Source of the DNA: Streptococcus mitis
GTDB taxonomy: Bacteria > Bacillota > Bacilli > Lactobacillales > Streptococcaceae
Assembly: GCA_001560895.1 (NCBI GenBank)
Contig: CP014326.1
Location: 1,004,001 to 1,068,000, forward strand
Length of the DNA stretch: 64,000 nucleotides
Direction of reading: 5' to 3'
A program made the position numbers and the translations under genes. Each line of letters starts with the position of its first letter. The first letter of the stretch is position 1. Of this stretch, positions 1 to 9,619 are shown in pieces. The notes under the pieces were generated by a model. It saw nothing but the letters and a program-made list of their open reading frames with translations, did no database searches and was not told the origin of the DNA.

Positions 1-1
1 T

Positions 2-976
2 ATGGACATTTATATTAAGAAAGCCATTATTCACCAGTTCAGTCCGGATGATACCGAGCTGTTCCTAGCGGATAAGCTTCTCAATATTACTCCAAAAATC
101 GAAGAATACCTGCGTAGAAAAATTGAACGTGTGTATTCAGATGAAGCCAAGACTGGGATTTTCGAAGAAGAAAATCCCTTCTTCAATCACATCACAGACG
201 ATTTGTTGGAGACATCAGTAACACTGGCTAATCTCTGGAAAGAGGAGTTCAACATTTCAGAAAATCTCAAGACCAATGACTTGATTTTTGTGCAATTTTC
301 TAAAGAAGGTGTAGAACATTTTGCTTTCTTGAGAATTGCACTGCGTGAGACCTTGACCCACCTCGGAGGAGAAGTTGAGAATCCAATCAAGCTGACTCAG
401 AATAACCTGCCTGGATTTGGAACAGGGGCTGATGAGGCCTTGGTGGTTAATCTTCAAAGTCGCAAGTACCATCTGATTGAAAAACGAATCAAGTACAACG
501 GGGCTTTTTTGAACTATTTTTCAGAAAATCTTCTTGCCGTCGCTCCTAAGATTTCACCCAAGAAATCCATCAAGGAACTGGAAAAAACAGCCCAGAGAAT
601 TGCTGAATCTTTTAACACAGATGACTTTCAATTTCAATCCAAGGTTAAATCAGCAATTTTCAACAACCTAGAAGAAAGCAATGAATTGTCACCTGAAAAA
701 TTGGCTAACGACCTTTTTGATAACAACCTGACAGCTCGTTTGAGCTTTATTGACCAAGTCAAAGAAGCCGTACCAGAGCCAGTCCAGTTTGATGAAATTG
801 ATGCCAGTCGCCAATTAAAGAAATTTGAAAACCAAAAACTCTCCTTGTCAAATGGAATTGAGCTCATCGTTCCCAATAACGTCTATCAAGATGCTGAGTC
901 TGTTGAGTTTATTCAAAATGACAATGGAACTTACTCTATCTTAATCAAAAATATCGAGGATATCCAAAGTAAATAA
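2..976 (+). CDS. Nucleoid-associated protein, NdpA/YejK family
   Basis: 324 residues, the usual length for the 37-kDa nucleoid-associated family. It starts [13 protein letters not shown], and the family-like patterns of alternating short strands and charged helices run through the whole protein. In the family these proteins coat DNA; the role in streptococci is not well defined. The ATG lies at the window edge, so its ribosome binding site cannot be seen and an upstream start cannot be excluded. The stop codon overlaps the next start by one base, so it is co-translated with the lysozyme-like gene and probably cotranscribed with the DUF1002 gene. Confidence 0.85.
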   Translation: MDIYIKKAIIHQFSPDDTELFLADKLLNITPKIEEYLRRKIERVYSDEAKTGIFEEENPFFNHITDDLLETSVTLANLWKEEFNISENLKTNDLIFVQFSKEGVEHFAFLRIALRETLTHLGGEVENPIKLTQNNLPGFGTGADEALVVNLQSRKYHLIEKRIKYNGAFLNYFSENLLAVAPKISPKKSIKELEKTAQRIAESFNTDDFQFQSKVKSAIFNNLEESNELSPEKLANDLFDNNLTARLSFIDQVKEAVPEPVQFDEIDASRQLKKFENQKLSLSNGIELIVPNNVYQDAESVEFIQNDNGTYSILIKNIEDIQSK

Positions 977-1590
977 TGTTTAAACGAATTCGAAGAGTGC
1001 TTGTACTAGCAGTCTTCCTTTTTGCTGGCTACAAAGTTTACCGTGTTCACCAAGATGTCAAGCAAGTCATGACCTATCAACCCATGGTGCGAGAAATCTT
1101 AAGTGAAAAAGACACTCCAGCAAACGAAGAGCTTGTGCTCGCTATGATTTATACTGAAACAAAAGGAAAAGAAGGCGATGTTATGCAGTCTAGTGAGTCT
1201 GCAAGTGGTTCCACTAACACCATCAATGATAATGCTTCTAGCATTCGGCAAGGCGTTCAAACTCTGACAGACAATCTGTATCTGGCTCAGAAGAAGGGTG
1301 TTGATGTCTGGACAGCTGTTCAAGCCTATAATTTTGGACCTTCCTATATCGATTTTATCGCCCAAAATGGCAAGGAAAATACCTTGGCTCTGGCCAAACA
1401 GTACTCTCGTGAGACTGTTGCTCCCTTGCTTGGCAATACCACAGGAAAGACTTATAGTTATATGCACCCCATTTCCATTTTTCACGGTGCTGAACTCTAT
1501 GTAAATGGAGGAAACTATTATTATTCTAGACAGGTGCAACTCAACCTTTACATCATCAAATGTTTCACTCTCTTTTCTACATCTGGCTAG
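976..1590 (+). CDS. Membrane-anchored lysozyme-like peptidoglycan hydrolase (Pmp23/PvaA type)
   Basis: 204 residues. An N-terminal hydrophobic segment (about residues 6-21, [12 protein letters not shown]) anchors the protein and the rest is extracellular. The segment [20 protein letters not shown] (about residues 55-74) fits the goose-type lysozyme/lytic transglycosylase fold, with the Glu in IYTETKG as the likely catalytic acid. Family members cleave glycan strands and are needed for normal septum placement in pneumococcus. The start overlaps the preceding stop (ATAATG), indicating translational coupling. Whether this is the pneumococcal Pmp23 orthologue or the related PvaA paralogue cannot be settled by eye. 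Confidence 0.8.
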   Translation: MFKRIRRVLVLAVFLFAGYKVYRVHQDVKQVMTYQPMVREILSEKDTPANEELVLAMIYTETKGKEGDVMQSSESASGSTNTINDNASSIRQGVQTLTDNLYLAQKKGVDVWTAVQAYNFGPSYIDFIAQNGKENTLALAKQYSRETVAPLLGNTTGKTYSYMHPISIFHGAELYVNGGNYYYSRQVQLNLYIIKCFTLFSTSG

Positions 1591-1663
1591 ACCAGGTGTT
1601 TTTGTTATAAGTTTTCTTTAAGATAGATATATTACTCTAGAAAGGTAAAGGAGGGAATTCCCT

Positions 1664-2638
1664 ATGAGAAAGAAACTCTTTCTGACCAGTGCTGCGGTCT
1701 TGTGGGCAGTAACAGCTATGAGTAGCGCCCATGCAGCAACAGATGTTCAAAAAGTTATCGATGAAACTTATGTTCAACCTGAATATGTTCTAGGTTCTTC
1801 ACTATCTGAAGACCAAAAAAATCAAACTCTTAAAAAACTAGGCTACAATGCTTCAACAGACACCAAAGAACTCAAGACCATGACACCTGATGTCTATTCT
1901 AAAATCATGAATGTGGCAAATGACTCTAGCTTACAACTGTATTCATCAGCCAAAATTCAAAAACTAGGTGACAAGTCGCCACTTGAGGTCAAGATTGAAA
2001 CACCAGAAAACATCACTAAGGTAACTCAGGATATGTACCGAAACGCAGCCGTAACCTTGGGTGTGGAACACGCCAAAATCACTGTTGCATCCCCCATTCC
2101 AGTTACAGGTGAGAGTGCTTTAGCAGGGATTTATTATTCGCTAGAAGCTAATGGAGCCAAGGTGCCGCAAGCCAACAAAGACTTGGCTCAAGAAGAGTTG
2201 AAGGCTTTGTCAGATATCAATGCTGAAAATAAGGACAAAACTGGCTATGATGCTAATAAATTAAACGTTGCCCTAGCCGATATCAAGTCAGGACTCGCCA
2301 AAGCTAAAGAAAGCAAGGGAAATCTGACAGAAGAAGATGTCCGCAAAATCGTTGAAGATACCTTGAAAAATTACAAACTTGATCAGGTCATAACAGGAAA
2401 CCAGATCAATATCATCATCAATTTTGCTTTGAATCTCTCAAAGAGTGATATCCTCAGCAATGCAGACTTCACTAAAACCCTGAATGACCTTAAACAAAGC
2501 ATCGTATCACAAGCTGGCGACAGTTTTAAAAATATTAACCTTAACTTTGATGCTGATAAGGCGCTAGAGGACGGCGGTAACTTCTTAAGCTCCCTCTGGC
2601 AAGCCCTTGTCAACTTCTTCAAGAGTTTTGGTTCTTAA
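1664..2638 (+). CDS. Secreted DUF1002 domain protein
   Basis: 324 residues with a clear Sec signal peptide (basic MRKK, hydrophobic core, small residues ending near AHA-A at about residue 24), so it is exported. The body matches the DUF1002 pattern, including the stretch VEHAKITVASPIPVTGESAL around residues 127-146. The biochemical function of the family is unknown. Translation is strong: a near-perfect Shine-Dalgarno AAAGGAGGGA sits just before ATG 1664. It follows the lysozyme-like gene after 73 bp and probably belongs to the same transcription unit; a cell-envelope role is inferred from that and from export. Confidence 0.85.
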   Translation: MRKKLFLTSAAVLWAVTAMSSAHAATDVQKVIDETYVQPEYVLGSSLSEDQKNQTLKKLGYNASTDTKELKTMTPDVYSKIMNVANDSSLQLYSSAKIQKLGDKSPLEVKIETPENITKVTQDMYRNAAVTLGVEHAKITVASPIPVTGESALAGIYYSLEANGAKVPQANKDLAQEELKALSDINAENKDKTGYDANKLNVALADIKSGLAKAKESKGNLTEEDVRKIVEDTLKNYKLDQVITGNQINIIINFALNLSKSDILSNADFTKTLNDLKQSIVSQAGDSFKNINLNFDADKALEDGGNFLSSLWQALVNFFKSFGS

Positions 2639-2656
2639 GAAATTTCATGGTATAAT
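2628..2656 (+). promoter_or_regulatory. Promoter of rlmCD (extended -10)
   Basis: TTGGTT at 2628-2633 and TATAAT at 2651-2656 are separated by 17 bp, with TGG directly before the -10 (extended -10). The -35 lies inside the last codons of the DUF1002 gene. Transcription would start near 2663 and give a ~49-nt leader. Confidence 0.75.
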
Positions 2657-2699
2657 AGATGGTAACCGTAACGTTGCCGTCTTTTTTGTCGGCCAATAG

Positions 2700-4067
<1,368 letters not shown>

Positions 4068-4093
4068 AAAGCTTGGTATGAATCAATAATGAA

Positions 4094-4119
4094 AAGTCTT
4101 GATTGTAAGGCTTTTTTTT
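4094..4119 (+). terminator. Rho-independent terminator after rlmCD
   Basis: Stem AAGTCTT / AAGGCTT (7 bp, one G-U pair) with a 6-nt loop, followed by a run of T residues. Confidence 0.75.
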
Positions 4120-4218
4120 GTGTGTTTTTGTGATAGAATATAGGTAGTTATAATCGAGAGCAACTAAGAAGCAGTAAAAAAATATTATACGTAGAATAAT
4201 CAAGATTAGGAAGATAAA

Positions 4219-4962
4219 ATGACAGAAATTGATAAAAGGAATTTAAAAAATTATCTTTATTGTACATTTGGAATTACTTATATAGCTTGGGGGCTTCTTG
4301 CCATATTTACTCAATCTCATATTTTGGGATTAGAAACATTTATAGGAAGAATGTTACATATAGTAGGTGCACTTGGTCCAGCTATTGCAACTGGCTTTTA
4401 TTTGAAAAGTAATAATATAAAATTTAAACATTTTGTATTTAATAAAAGAAAAAATAGTAGTATTTATTTCATTATTCATTTGTTAGTAATTTTGATACTA
4501 TTTTCTGTATCTTCCTTGGAATTAAACGGAGTATCAATTTATCTAATGCCGCTATTCTTTATACAATTAATTTTTTTTGGTGGTGGACATGAAGAATTAG
4601 GATGGAGAGGTATATTACAACCGTTACTTGATAAAAAATATACTTATTGGCAATCTAATTTGATTGTAGGATCAATTTGGGGGATTTGGCATCTGCCTTT
4701 ATGGTTTATAGTTGGAGAAAGTCATCAAGGATTTCCTTTTATTTTATTTTTTATATATACATTATTTTTAAGTTTTGTTTTAGGGCTTCTTTATCGTCAA
4801 ACGAAATCTGTGGGATACTGTATATTATTTCATGCGTTCGCAAATTTGTTAAATCTCTATTTTGTGTTAAAAATTAATGTTATTTTTATTATCATTTTTA
4901 TTGGTTATTTTATTTATACTATATTGGCGAGTAATAGGATTAGTAAGGAAACAACATTTTAA
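4219..4962 (+). CDS. CPBP family intramembrane metalloprotease
   Basis: 247 residues, very hydrophobic with about seven or eight membrane segments. It carries the CPBP (CAAX protease / bacteriocin-processing) motifs: EELGWRG near residue 126, WHLPLW near residue 156, and the late histidine in HAFAN near residue 212. Members cleave membrane substrates or give self-immunity to bacteriocins; the substrate here is unknown. The gene is markedly AT-richer than rlmCD, which suggests transfer. RBS TAGGAAG lies 7 bp before ATG 4219. Its 3' end plus ~240 bp of downstream sequence is duplicated at 10335-10657. Confidence 0.85.
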   Translation: MTEIDKRNLKNYLYCTFGITYIAWGLLAIFTQSHILGLETFIGRMLHIVGALGPAIATGFYLKSNNIKFKHFVFNKRKNSSIYFIIHLLVILILFSVSSLELNGVSIYLMPLFFIQLIFFGGGHEELGWRGILQPLLDKKYTYWQSNLIVGSIWGIWHLPLWFIVGESHQGFPFILFFIYTLFLSFVLGLLYRQTKSVGYCILFHAFANLLNLYFVLKINVIFIIIFIGYFIYTILASNRISKETTF

Positions 4963-5204
4963 AATTTAGATCAGCATATCCATTATTGAATGTAACAATC
5001 GGTCTATCTAGATAATCGATGTTAAAGAATTTTCTGTTGTAATTTCAAGTGGAATGATGAATGTCGTTTCTTTTGAAACTGGCGAAAATCTTTCCGTTCC
5101 ACAGTATCATTTTAAAATGATTTTCATTGCCTTTTGTTTATTAGTATAAAAGAAAAATATTACCACATGTTGAGTGTGTAAGCTTGTTGGAAAAACGTAG
5201 TTAA
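4877..5204 (+). repeat. Long direct repeat, copy 1 (CPBP 3' end to rumA-like tail)
   Basis: This segment is closely matched by 10335-10657. It covers the last ~28 codons of the CPBP gene, a non-coding or decayed stretch, and a rumA-like tail. Within it 5015-5149 reads as an open C-terminal fragment ending FCLLV-stop that has no start codon, so a membrane protein remnant seems to lie between the CPBP gene and the tail. Confidence 0.85.
5163..5204 (+). repeat. rumA-like 3'-end remnant (attachment scar 1)
   Basis: The codons read PHVECVSLLEKRS-stop, clearly homologous to the RlmCD C-terminus [12 protein letters not shown]. No methyltransferase coding sequence precedes it. The best explanation is the replacement 3' end carried by an element that integrated into rlmCD. 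Confidence 0.75.
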
Positions 5205-5206
5205 TC

Positions 5207-5233
5207 CTCAAAAGGTTCCTCAAACCTTTTGAG
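5207..5233. other. Perfect hairpin directly after scar 1
   Basis: CTCAAAAGG and CCTTTTGAG form a 9-bp stem with a 9-nt loop, two bases after the tail stop codon. A hairpin with different paired bases lies in the same relative position after the last scar (10713-10748). There is no T run, so it is not a typical terminator. Confidence 0.6.
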
Positions 5234-5357
5234 TTCGCCCATGGGATAGGACTCGTAGAATGAGGAAAGGTACCGACGAAATGATACAGAAAGTCTTAAC
5301 TGGTCAAGTGACGTGCTTATTTACATTAGCCTAATAATGAAAATGGAGAGATTATCG

Positions 5358-5924
5358 ATGGTTATATTGAAATTGTACCAAAATGATTATTCTAAAGATT
5401 TAGTTGCGTTTGATTCCATAGAAGATGGGAAAGCCTTTGTAGCTCAAATCCCGGGATACACTCTGGAAACAGAAGATGGTTTTGAAGTGGAATATTTTAA
5501 TCCTAAAAACATACCGGATTATATGGAAATTATTTTTAACGGAAATATTGTTCCTTTATCTAAATTTATGTTCGATCCTGAGGAAAATGTTGACATTATT
5601 TGGAAAGAAATCTCGAATCTATCCGAACCAAACGAAAAAGTAATTGAAGGCTATTCCAAAATCGATGCCTATGTTGTTAACAACGATGAAGTTAAAACCT
5701 ATGTGGAAGCAAGAGAAGAGAACTATCGGCAGGCAAAAGACTTTCTAGAATGCAGTGGATATGAAGTAGACAGAAGCTTTTTCGGAAGTGAAGACGGCGA
5801 AGCGATTCTCTACAGAAAAAAAGGTGCCGAAGATTGGCATTTCTTGTGTTACTTAGACCCAATATTTTTAGAGATTGAAGATGTAGAGGGATATGTTAAA
5901 GAAGAGGTTGAAGAGATTCAATAG
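5358..5924 (+). CDS. Uncharacterised acidic, immunity-like protein
   Basis: 188 residues starting MVILKLYQNDYSKDLVAFDS; ATG 5358 is chosen because GGAGAG lies 7 bp upstream, whereas the upstream in-frame ATG at 5313 has none. The protein is acidic, soluble and rich in Asp/Glu, with a C-terminal half containing GAEDWHFLCYLDP. Small acidic single-domain proteins of this kind in element scars are often immunity proteins of contact toxins, but I do not recognise a named family. A decayed copy of its N-terminal third lies at 9620-9782. No toxin gene is adjacent. Confidence 0.65.
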   Translation: MVILKLYQNDYSKDLVAFDSIEDGKAFVAQIPGYTLETEDGFEVEYFNPKNIPDYMEIIFNGNIVPLSKFMFDPEENVDIIWKEISNLSEPNEKVIEGYSKIDAYVVNNDEVKTYVEAREENYRQAKDFLECSGYEVDRSFFGSEDGEAILYRKKGAEDWHFLCYLDPIFLEIEDVEGYVKEEVEEIQ

Positions 5925-6197
5925 TCAACCAAAGTTCCTTGTGAGTATGGACCTTTGCTAGTAAAAGCGTCAAAACGTTGTAACGAACGGGGTTAAGAAA
6001 ACCCTTGAGTGTAAGCCTTTTTCTTGTTTAGAGGGAAAGTATTAGAGTAACCGCTCATAATTTATATTAGATTTGATAACTTATTTGAGACAGATTTTAC
6101 TTCTATAAATACTGTGAAAATTTTTTAATGCCAAAGATTTAAAGTTACTGTGTTAAAAATCCTCTCCATTTTTAAACTAATATATTATAAAAAGTAG
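5925..6197. other. Gap without a recognisable gene
   Basis: AT-rich. Around 5990-6020 it contains an imperfect GGGGTTAAGAAAACCC hairpin and the words CTTGAGTGTAAGC, which could be a badly decayed rumA-like tail, though this is too weak to call. Nothing else is supported. Confidence 0.3.
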
Positions 6198-6227
6198 TTG
6201 ACACAAGTGTAACACCTGTGATAGAAT
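6198..6227 (+). promoter_or_regulatory. Promoter of the RHH gene with embedded operator
   Basis: TTGACA (6198-6203) and TAGAAT (6222-6227) are separated by 18 bp. The operator GTGtaaCACctGTGata (6207-6223) fills the spacer, so a bound protein would block RNA polymerase. GTGtaaCAC is itself a dyad. Confidence 0.75.
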
Positions 6228-6245
6228 TAACTAGAGGTGAAGAAA

Positions 6246-6434
6246 ATGGCAACTGATAAAAATAGAATAATGATTAGCTTGGATGATAAAAATTTAGAGA
6301 AACTTGAAAATTTAGTAGAAGATGCTAGAGATAGAAGAGGAATGCGTTTAACAAAATCCCAAGTTATAGAATTACTCCTAAATACCGTTGATTATTTCGA
6401 TGATATTATGGGAGCTATTTACTCAAAAAAATAA
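6246..6434 (+). CDS. Ribbon-helix-helix transcriptional regulator
   Basis: 62 residues. The N-terminal strand RIMISLDDKNLEKLENLV followed by helices RLTKSQVIELLLNTV fits the CopG/Arc-type RHH fold, which binds DNA as dimers through the strand. ATG 6246 is preferred over the in-frame GTG at 6237 because AGAGGTG then has proper spacing. The gene most likely represses itself through the operator in its promoter, and a second copy of that operator precedes the ATP-grasp gene downstream, so it probably controls both. Short RHH proteins can also be antitoxins; the partner here is not a recognised toxin family. Confidence 0.8.
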   Translation: MATDKNRIMISLDDKNLEKLENLVEDARDRRGMRLTKSQVIELLLNTVDYFDDIMGAIYSKK

Positions 6435-6458
6435 CAGCAAAATTGCTATTATTTTTTT
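6431..6458 (+). terminator. Terminator between RHH and ATP-grasp genes
   Basis: ATAACAGCA / TGCTATTAT stem (9 bp with one mismatch), AAAT loop, then seven T residues. It starts in the stop codon of the RHH gene, so the ATP-grasp gene probably has its own promoter. Confidence 0.65.
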
Positions 6459-6466
6459 ACAACAAG

Positions 6467-6483
6467 GTGCAACACTAGTGATA
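6467..6483 (+). promoter_or_regulatory. Second copy of the RHH operator
   Basis: GTGcaaCACtaGTGata matches the operator at 6207-6223 at 14 of 17 positions and sits just before the ribosome binding site of the ATP-grasp gene, 5 bp after a TTTACA that could be a -35. This places the enzyme under the same regulator. Confidence 0.7.
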
Positions 6484-6496
6484 TAGGAGTGATAAA

Positions 6497-7261
6497 ATGG
6501 CTGTTTATATTAGACAAAGTAAAATGCCAAGTGAGGTTTCAATTAATAAATACAATGCTCAAGTAGGAGCTTACTTACAAGGAGAAGAAGTTGTTTTATA
6601 TCAATCTTTTTCTGAAATAAAACAGTTAACAAGCGATGATACAGTTGTAGATTATATAACGGAGACCAGAGCATTATTAAAAATGATGGGGTTAAACGTT
6701 CCGGTTTACGACTATCCTATTGAGCTTAAAGAGTTTTATGGTCGAAAGATTTATGCAGGCGTTTTAGGAGAGATTGTAAATATACCTGATAATTGGGGAA
6801 AATTTATTAAACCTAAAGCTGGTTCAAAAGTCTTTACTGGAAGAGTTGTTAATGGTACTCGAGATTTGATAGGTATTGGTCTACCTTTCGACTATCCTAT
6901 CTGGATTAGTGAAGTTGTAGAATTCATAGCAGAATGGCGGTGTTTTGTGTTAGATGGTCAAGTATTAGATGTTCGACCCTATACAGGTGATTATCATGCA
7001 CAATTTGATCCTAGTGTAATTGATGAAGCCATATCATGTTGGAAAGATGCGCCAGTCGCTTATGGGCTAGATATCGGTGTTACTCGTGATGGCAGAACAC
7101 TTGTTGTTGAAGTGAATGATGGTTATGCATTGGGAAATTATGGCCTATCTCCTTTAAACTCAATCAATTTTCATAAAGCTAGATGGAAAGAAATGGTAAA
7201 ACCTTATTTTGAAAAAAATGATGTTTTTACTATGCCTAAAAATGAAAATATAAGTTTCTAA
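6497..7261 (+). CDS. R2K-type ATP-grasp enzyme (DUF4343-like)
   Basis: 254 residues. Visible ATP-grasp signatures: the nucleotide-binding lysine in KFIKPKAGSKVFTGRV (about residues 115-130), the acidic/basic strand SEVVEFIAEWRCFV (about 136-149), and the metal-binding end VVEVNDGYALGNYGL (about 204-218, Glu and Asn). This arrangement is that of the divergent R2K (CDC123-like) clade, predicted to ligate amino groups to proteins or peptides and often found on mobile or phage DNA. The substrate is unknown and no obvious precursor peptide is adjacent. RBS AGGAG precedes ATG 6497. Likely controlled by the neighbouring RHH protein. Confidence 0.8.
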   Translation: MAVYIRQSKMPSEVSINKYNAQVGAYLQGEEVVLYQSFSEIKQLTSDDTVVDYITETRALLKMMGLNVPVYDYPIELKEFYGRKIYAGVLGEIVNIPDNWGKFIKPKAGSKVFTGRVVNGTRDLIGIGLPFDYPIWISEVVEFIAEWRCFVLDGQVLDVRPYTGDYHAQFDPSVIDEAISCWKDAPVAYGLDIGVTRDGRTLVVEVNDGYALGNYGLSPLNSINFHKARWKEMVKPYFEKNDVFTMPKNENISF

Positions 7262-7288
7262 AAAGGAACAGAAGTAAATCTGTGCGTG

Positions 7289-7315
7289 ACTGCAACAAGT
7301 AAGTTGCAGTTTTTT
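7289..7315 (+). terminator. Terminator after the ATP-grasp gene
   Basis: Perfect 8-bp stem ACTGCAAC / GTTGCAGT, 6-nt loop, then T residues. Confidence 0.85.
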
Positions 7316-7394
7316 GTTTTGAATAATGATATAATAGGTTAAGAAAATAATGAAAGCGCTATATATTTGAAGATTGATTAGGAAAGCAGGAAGT

Positions 7395-7538
7395 ATGGAA
7401 ACCATCGATATGATTATTAAATCATCAACTGAATTTTATAACGATTTAAAAGCTGATGAACATAATAGATATCGTTCATAGGAGCATTGTTATTTACATT
7501 TTAAGACAGCTCGAAAACTATTGCATTTTGAATTATAA
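7395..7538 (+). pseudogene. Truncated remnant of a conserved hypothetical gene
   Basis: A start with RBS (AGGAAGT) opens METIDMIIKSS, then TEFYNDLKADEHNRYRS, where an in-frame TAG (7479-7481) replaces what looks like the Trp of an RYRSWEHCY motif. The frame then continues EHCYLHFKTARKLLHFEL to a stop at 7536. I recall this RYRSWEHCY pattern from a widespread uncharacterised family that is considerably longer, so both a nonsense change and loss of the C-terminal part are evident. Confidence 0.6.
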
Positions 7539-7553
7539 CAAAGGAGTACTAAC

Positions 7554-7898
7554 ATGCCGAAATATACCGACGAAGATATTAGAAAATTAAATAAAATCAC
7601 ATTAAAAATTGCTGGTGATTATTTAGGTATAAGTTCACAGGCAGTTGCGATAGGTCTTAGAAACAATCTTCTTCCAATTGGTTTTGCTATTCATAACGAA
7701 GAAAGAGATAGACGTTTCACTGAGAGTTGGTCATATCATATTATCGCCGAAAGAATGATTTCATACAATCACGGTAAGCTATCAGAGATCCGTGTTGAAA
7801 ATATTGAAACTAGTTTAGATAAAATTATAGAGGAATTTAACGGTTTAAAACAAGATTTACTTTTTATATTAAGCGAAAATGCAGAAGTGAATAATTAG
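7554..7898 (+). CDS. Small HTH-like protein of mobile-element type
   Basis: 114 residues. The segment TLKIAGDYLGISSQAVAIGL (about residues 16-35) reads as a helix-turn-helix of the excisionase/MerR-like kind, followed by a basic region and a C-terminal amphipathic helix, ETSLDKIIEEFNGLKQDLLF. A good Shine-Dalgarno (AAAGGAG) precedes ATG 7554. Similar short proteins are common in Firmicutes conjugative elements and phages, where roles in excision or transcription are suspected. No integrase lies beside it. Another open frame overlapping its stop (7896-8001, ending DDKDLF) may be a fragment of a further lost gene. Confidence 0.6.
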   Translation: MPKYTDEDIRKLNKITLKIAGDYLGISSQAVAIGLRNNLLPIGFAIHNEERDRRFTESWSYHIIAERMISYNHGKLSEIRVENIETSLDKIIEEFNGLKQDLLFILSENAEVNN

Positions 7899-7973
7899 AA
7901 GTTTTTGAATTTGCGTTTTCGCTTGGTAAATATAAAAACGGTGATGTAAAATATAAGGGTAAAGGTGTTTCAA

Positions 7974-9256
7974 ATGAAGATGATAAAGACCTTTTCTAGA
8001 GAAGAACTCTATGAAGAAATCTGGGAGATAAGTGCGAAACAAGTTTCATTAAAATATGATTTAAGTTATTCTGACTTACTCAAGAAATGTAAAGAATTTG
8101 AAATTCCAATTCCAAAGGGTAGTTATTGGTATTGTAAGAATACTGGACAAGACTTAAGTGAACTTATCGTTCCATTACCACAAAATGACATAAATGAGAT
8201 TCATATTGATAGAAAAAGTTTAAAGAACAGTAGAATTAAAGCTGCTAAACATAAAGAAGATAGTACGGAAGATAAAAAAGAAGATACTGTTAAACTTGAT
8301 ACAACTAGTATAAGAAGTTCACTATCATTCTTAGAGGACGATAAAATAGAGCGTATTATTGAAACAGTTTCAAATCTAAACCAGTCTCCAAATAAGAGAT
8401 TACATAAATCTGTAGCTAATCTAAGGGATAAAATTGCAGAGTGGAATAAGAGGGAAAAAGCTGCTTCCTATCCTTACTTTGATTCTAGGCACAGATATAA
8501 TGATTTAAAAGAACCTAAATTTGTAAAAATATTTCACTAAATTCTCTTCCTCGTTTATATCGCTTTTTGGATACACTAGTTACTGTAATTGAAAAAATCG
8601 GTGATAATGTAACTTCAAATTGGGATATTCAAATTGAAAAGGATATTGTTCGTTTTGAAGTTATAGAATCAACAGACAAAGTAAGTCATGAATTAACAAA
8701 AGAAGAAGCTAAAGAACTAGCAGAGTACAATGATAGCGTTAAGTTTAATAGATATGCTTTTAAACCAAGAATAAAGAAGTATGACTATATTCCAAATGGA
8801 AAATTTCGATTTAAGATAATAGATGGTAAATACATTAAAGATACTAAAGAATTCACACTTGAACAATCAATACCAGAAATAATTGTTTTAATTTACCAAG
8901 AGTATTATAAAGTTAAGAATTTACGACTTGAACGTGAAGAGAGAGAAAGACTATACGAAGAAGAACAAGAGCGAAAAAGAAAATTACAAAATAGAATCGA
9001 AGAAGAGAAGAAACGGACAATGTCTCTTCTTAATATGCTAGAAGATTTTCAAACAGCAAATGATTTAAGACTGATGGCTGATAAACTGGAGATAGTAGGG
9101 AAACTTAGTAAAGAGGAAATTGATTGGATGAGATCCAAAGCTGACTGGATCGACCCAATAGTTTCTTCAACAGACGAATTATTAGGAATCAGAAATCATG
9201 AAAATTCTAGAGAACAAAAAGAACAATATCTAAGTGAGAAAAGGTACTACTGGTAA
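7974..9256 (+). pseudogene. Split gene of a GYW-type element-associated family (frameshift)
   Basis: Two open frames form one ~428-residue protein. The first (7974-8540) starts MKMIKTFSREELYEEIWE and contains a segment like the family pattern of HTH followed by IP.P..GYW (here EIPIPKGSYWYCKN). It stops early at 8538. The second frame resumes with no start of its own as SLNSLPRLYRFLDTLVTVIE and runs to 9256 through a charged coiled-coil (ERERLYEEEQERKRKL). Adding one A to the A5 tract at 8524-8528 restores a single frame across the break. The function of the family is unknown. The lesion may be real decay, slippage or a sequencing error. Confidence 0.75.
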
Positions 9257-9389
9257 ATTTGTGTTTTTAGTTTTTACACATTTATTTTAAACGGCCATTT
9301 GATATAAGACAGTATATACACTCGTTAAAAAGTGTTATTTAAATGTTGATTCTATCATTTTCGTTCTATAATATATAAGTTTGCTAGCA

Positions 9390-9443
9390 CCACATGTTGA
9401 GGCCGTATCACTGCTTGTACGAGCCAAGGAATCGGCGAGATAG
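9390..9443 (+). repeat. rumA-like 3'-end remnant (attachment scar 2, GC-rich)
   Basis: The codons read PHVEAVSLLVRAKESAR-stop, a C-terminus of rumA type with GC-rich codons quite unlike the local AT-rich DNA. It points to an element from a higher-GC donor. Confidence 0.7.
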
Positions 9444-9560
9444 AAGTAGATGCTACGCCCATGCGACACGGTGAGACCGAAGGTCGAGAAGGTGCCCTAG
9501 GGTATAGCTGTCGCAGAGTGAGGAGATTACGACGAAACGATACTGTAATAGCGAACCGCT
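9444..9560. other. GC-rich block partly shared with 5236-5288
   Basis: This ~117-bp stretch is clearly GC-richer than its surroundings. Its words CGCCCATG and, further on, GAGTGAGGA...ACGACGAAACGATAC align with CGCCCATG and GAATGAGGA...CCGACGAAATGATAC after scar 1. Both blocks follow a rumA-like tail, so they are probably the ends of related elements. I cannot identify a gene in it. Confidence 0.5.
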
Positions 9561-9593
9561 GAATGTGTAAGCTTGTTTGTTAAATGTGGATAA
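9561..9593 (+). repeat. rumA-like 3'-end remnant (attachment scar 3)
   Basis: The codons read ECVSLFVKCG-stop, with GAATGTGTAAGCTTGTT matching scars 1 and 5 almost exactly. It lies only 117 bp after scar 2, so nothing but the short GC-rich block separates the two. Confidence 0.65.
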
Positions 9594-9619
9594 TCGTTCA
9601 AAGATCAGAAGGACTAGAG

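Noticed and set aside
5313..5357. Upstream start for the immunity-like gene
   Set aside because: No ribosome binding site; ATG 5358 has GGAGAG at good spacing.
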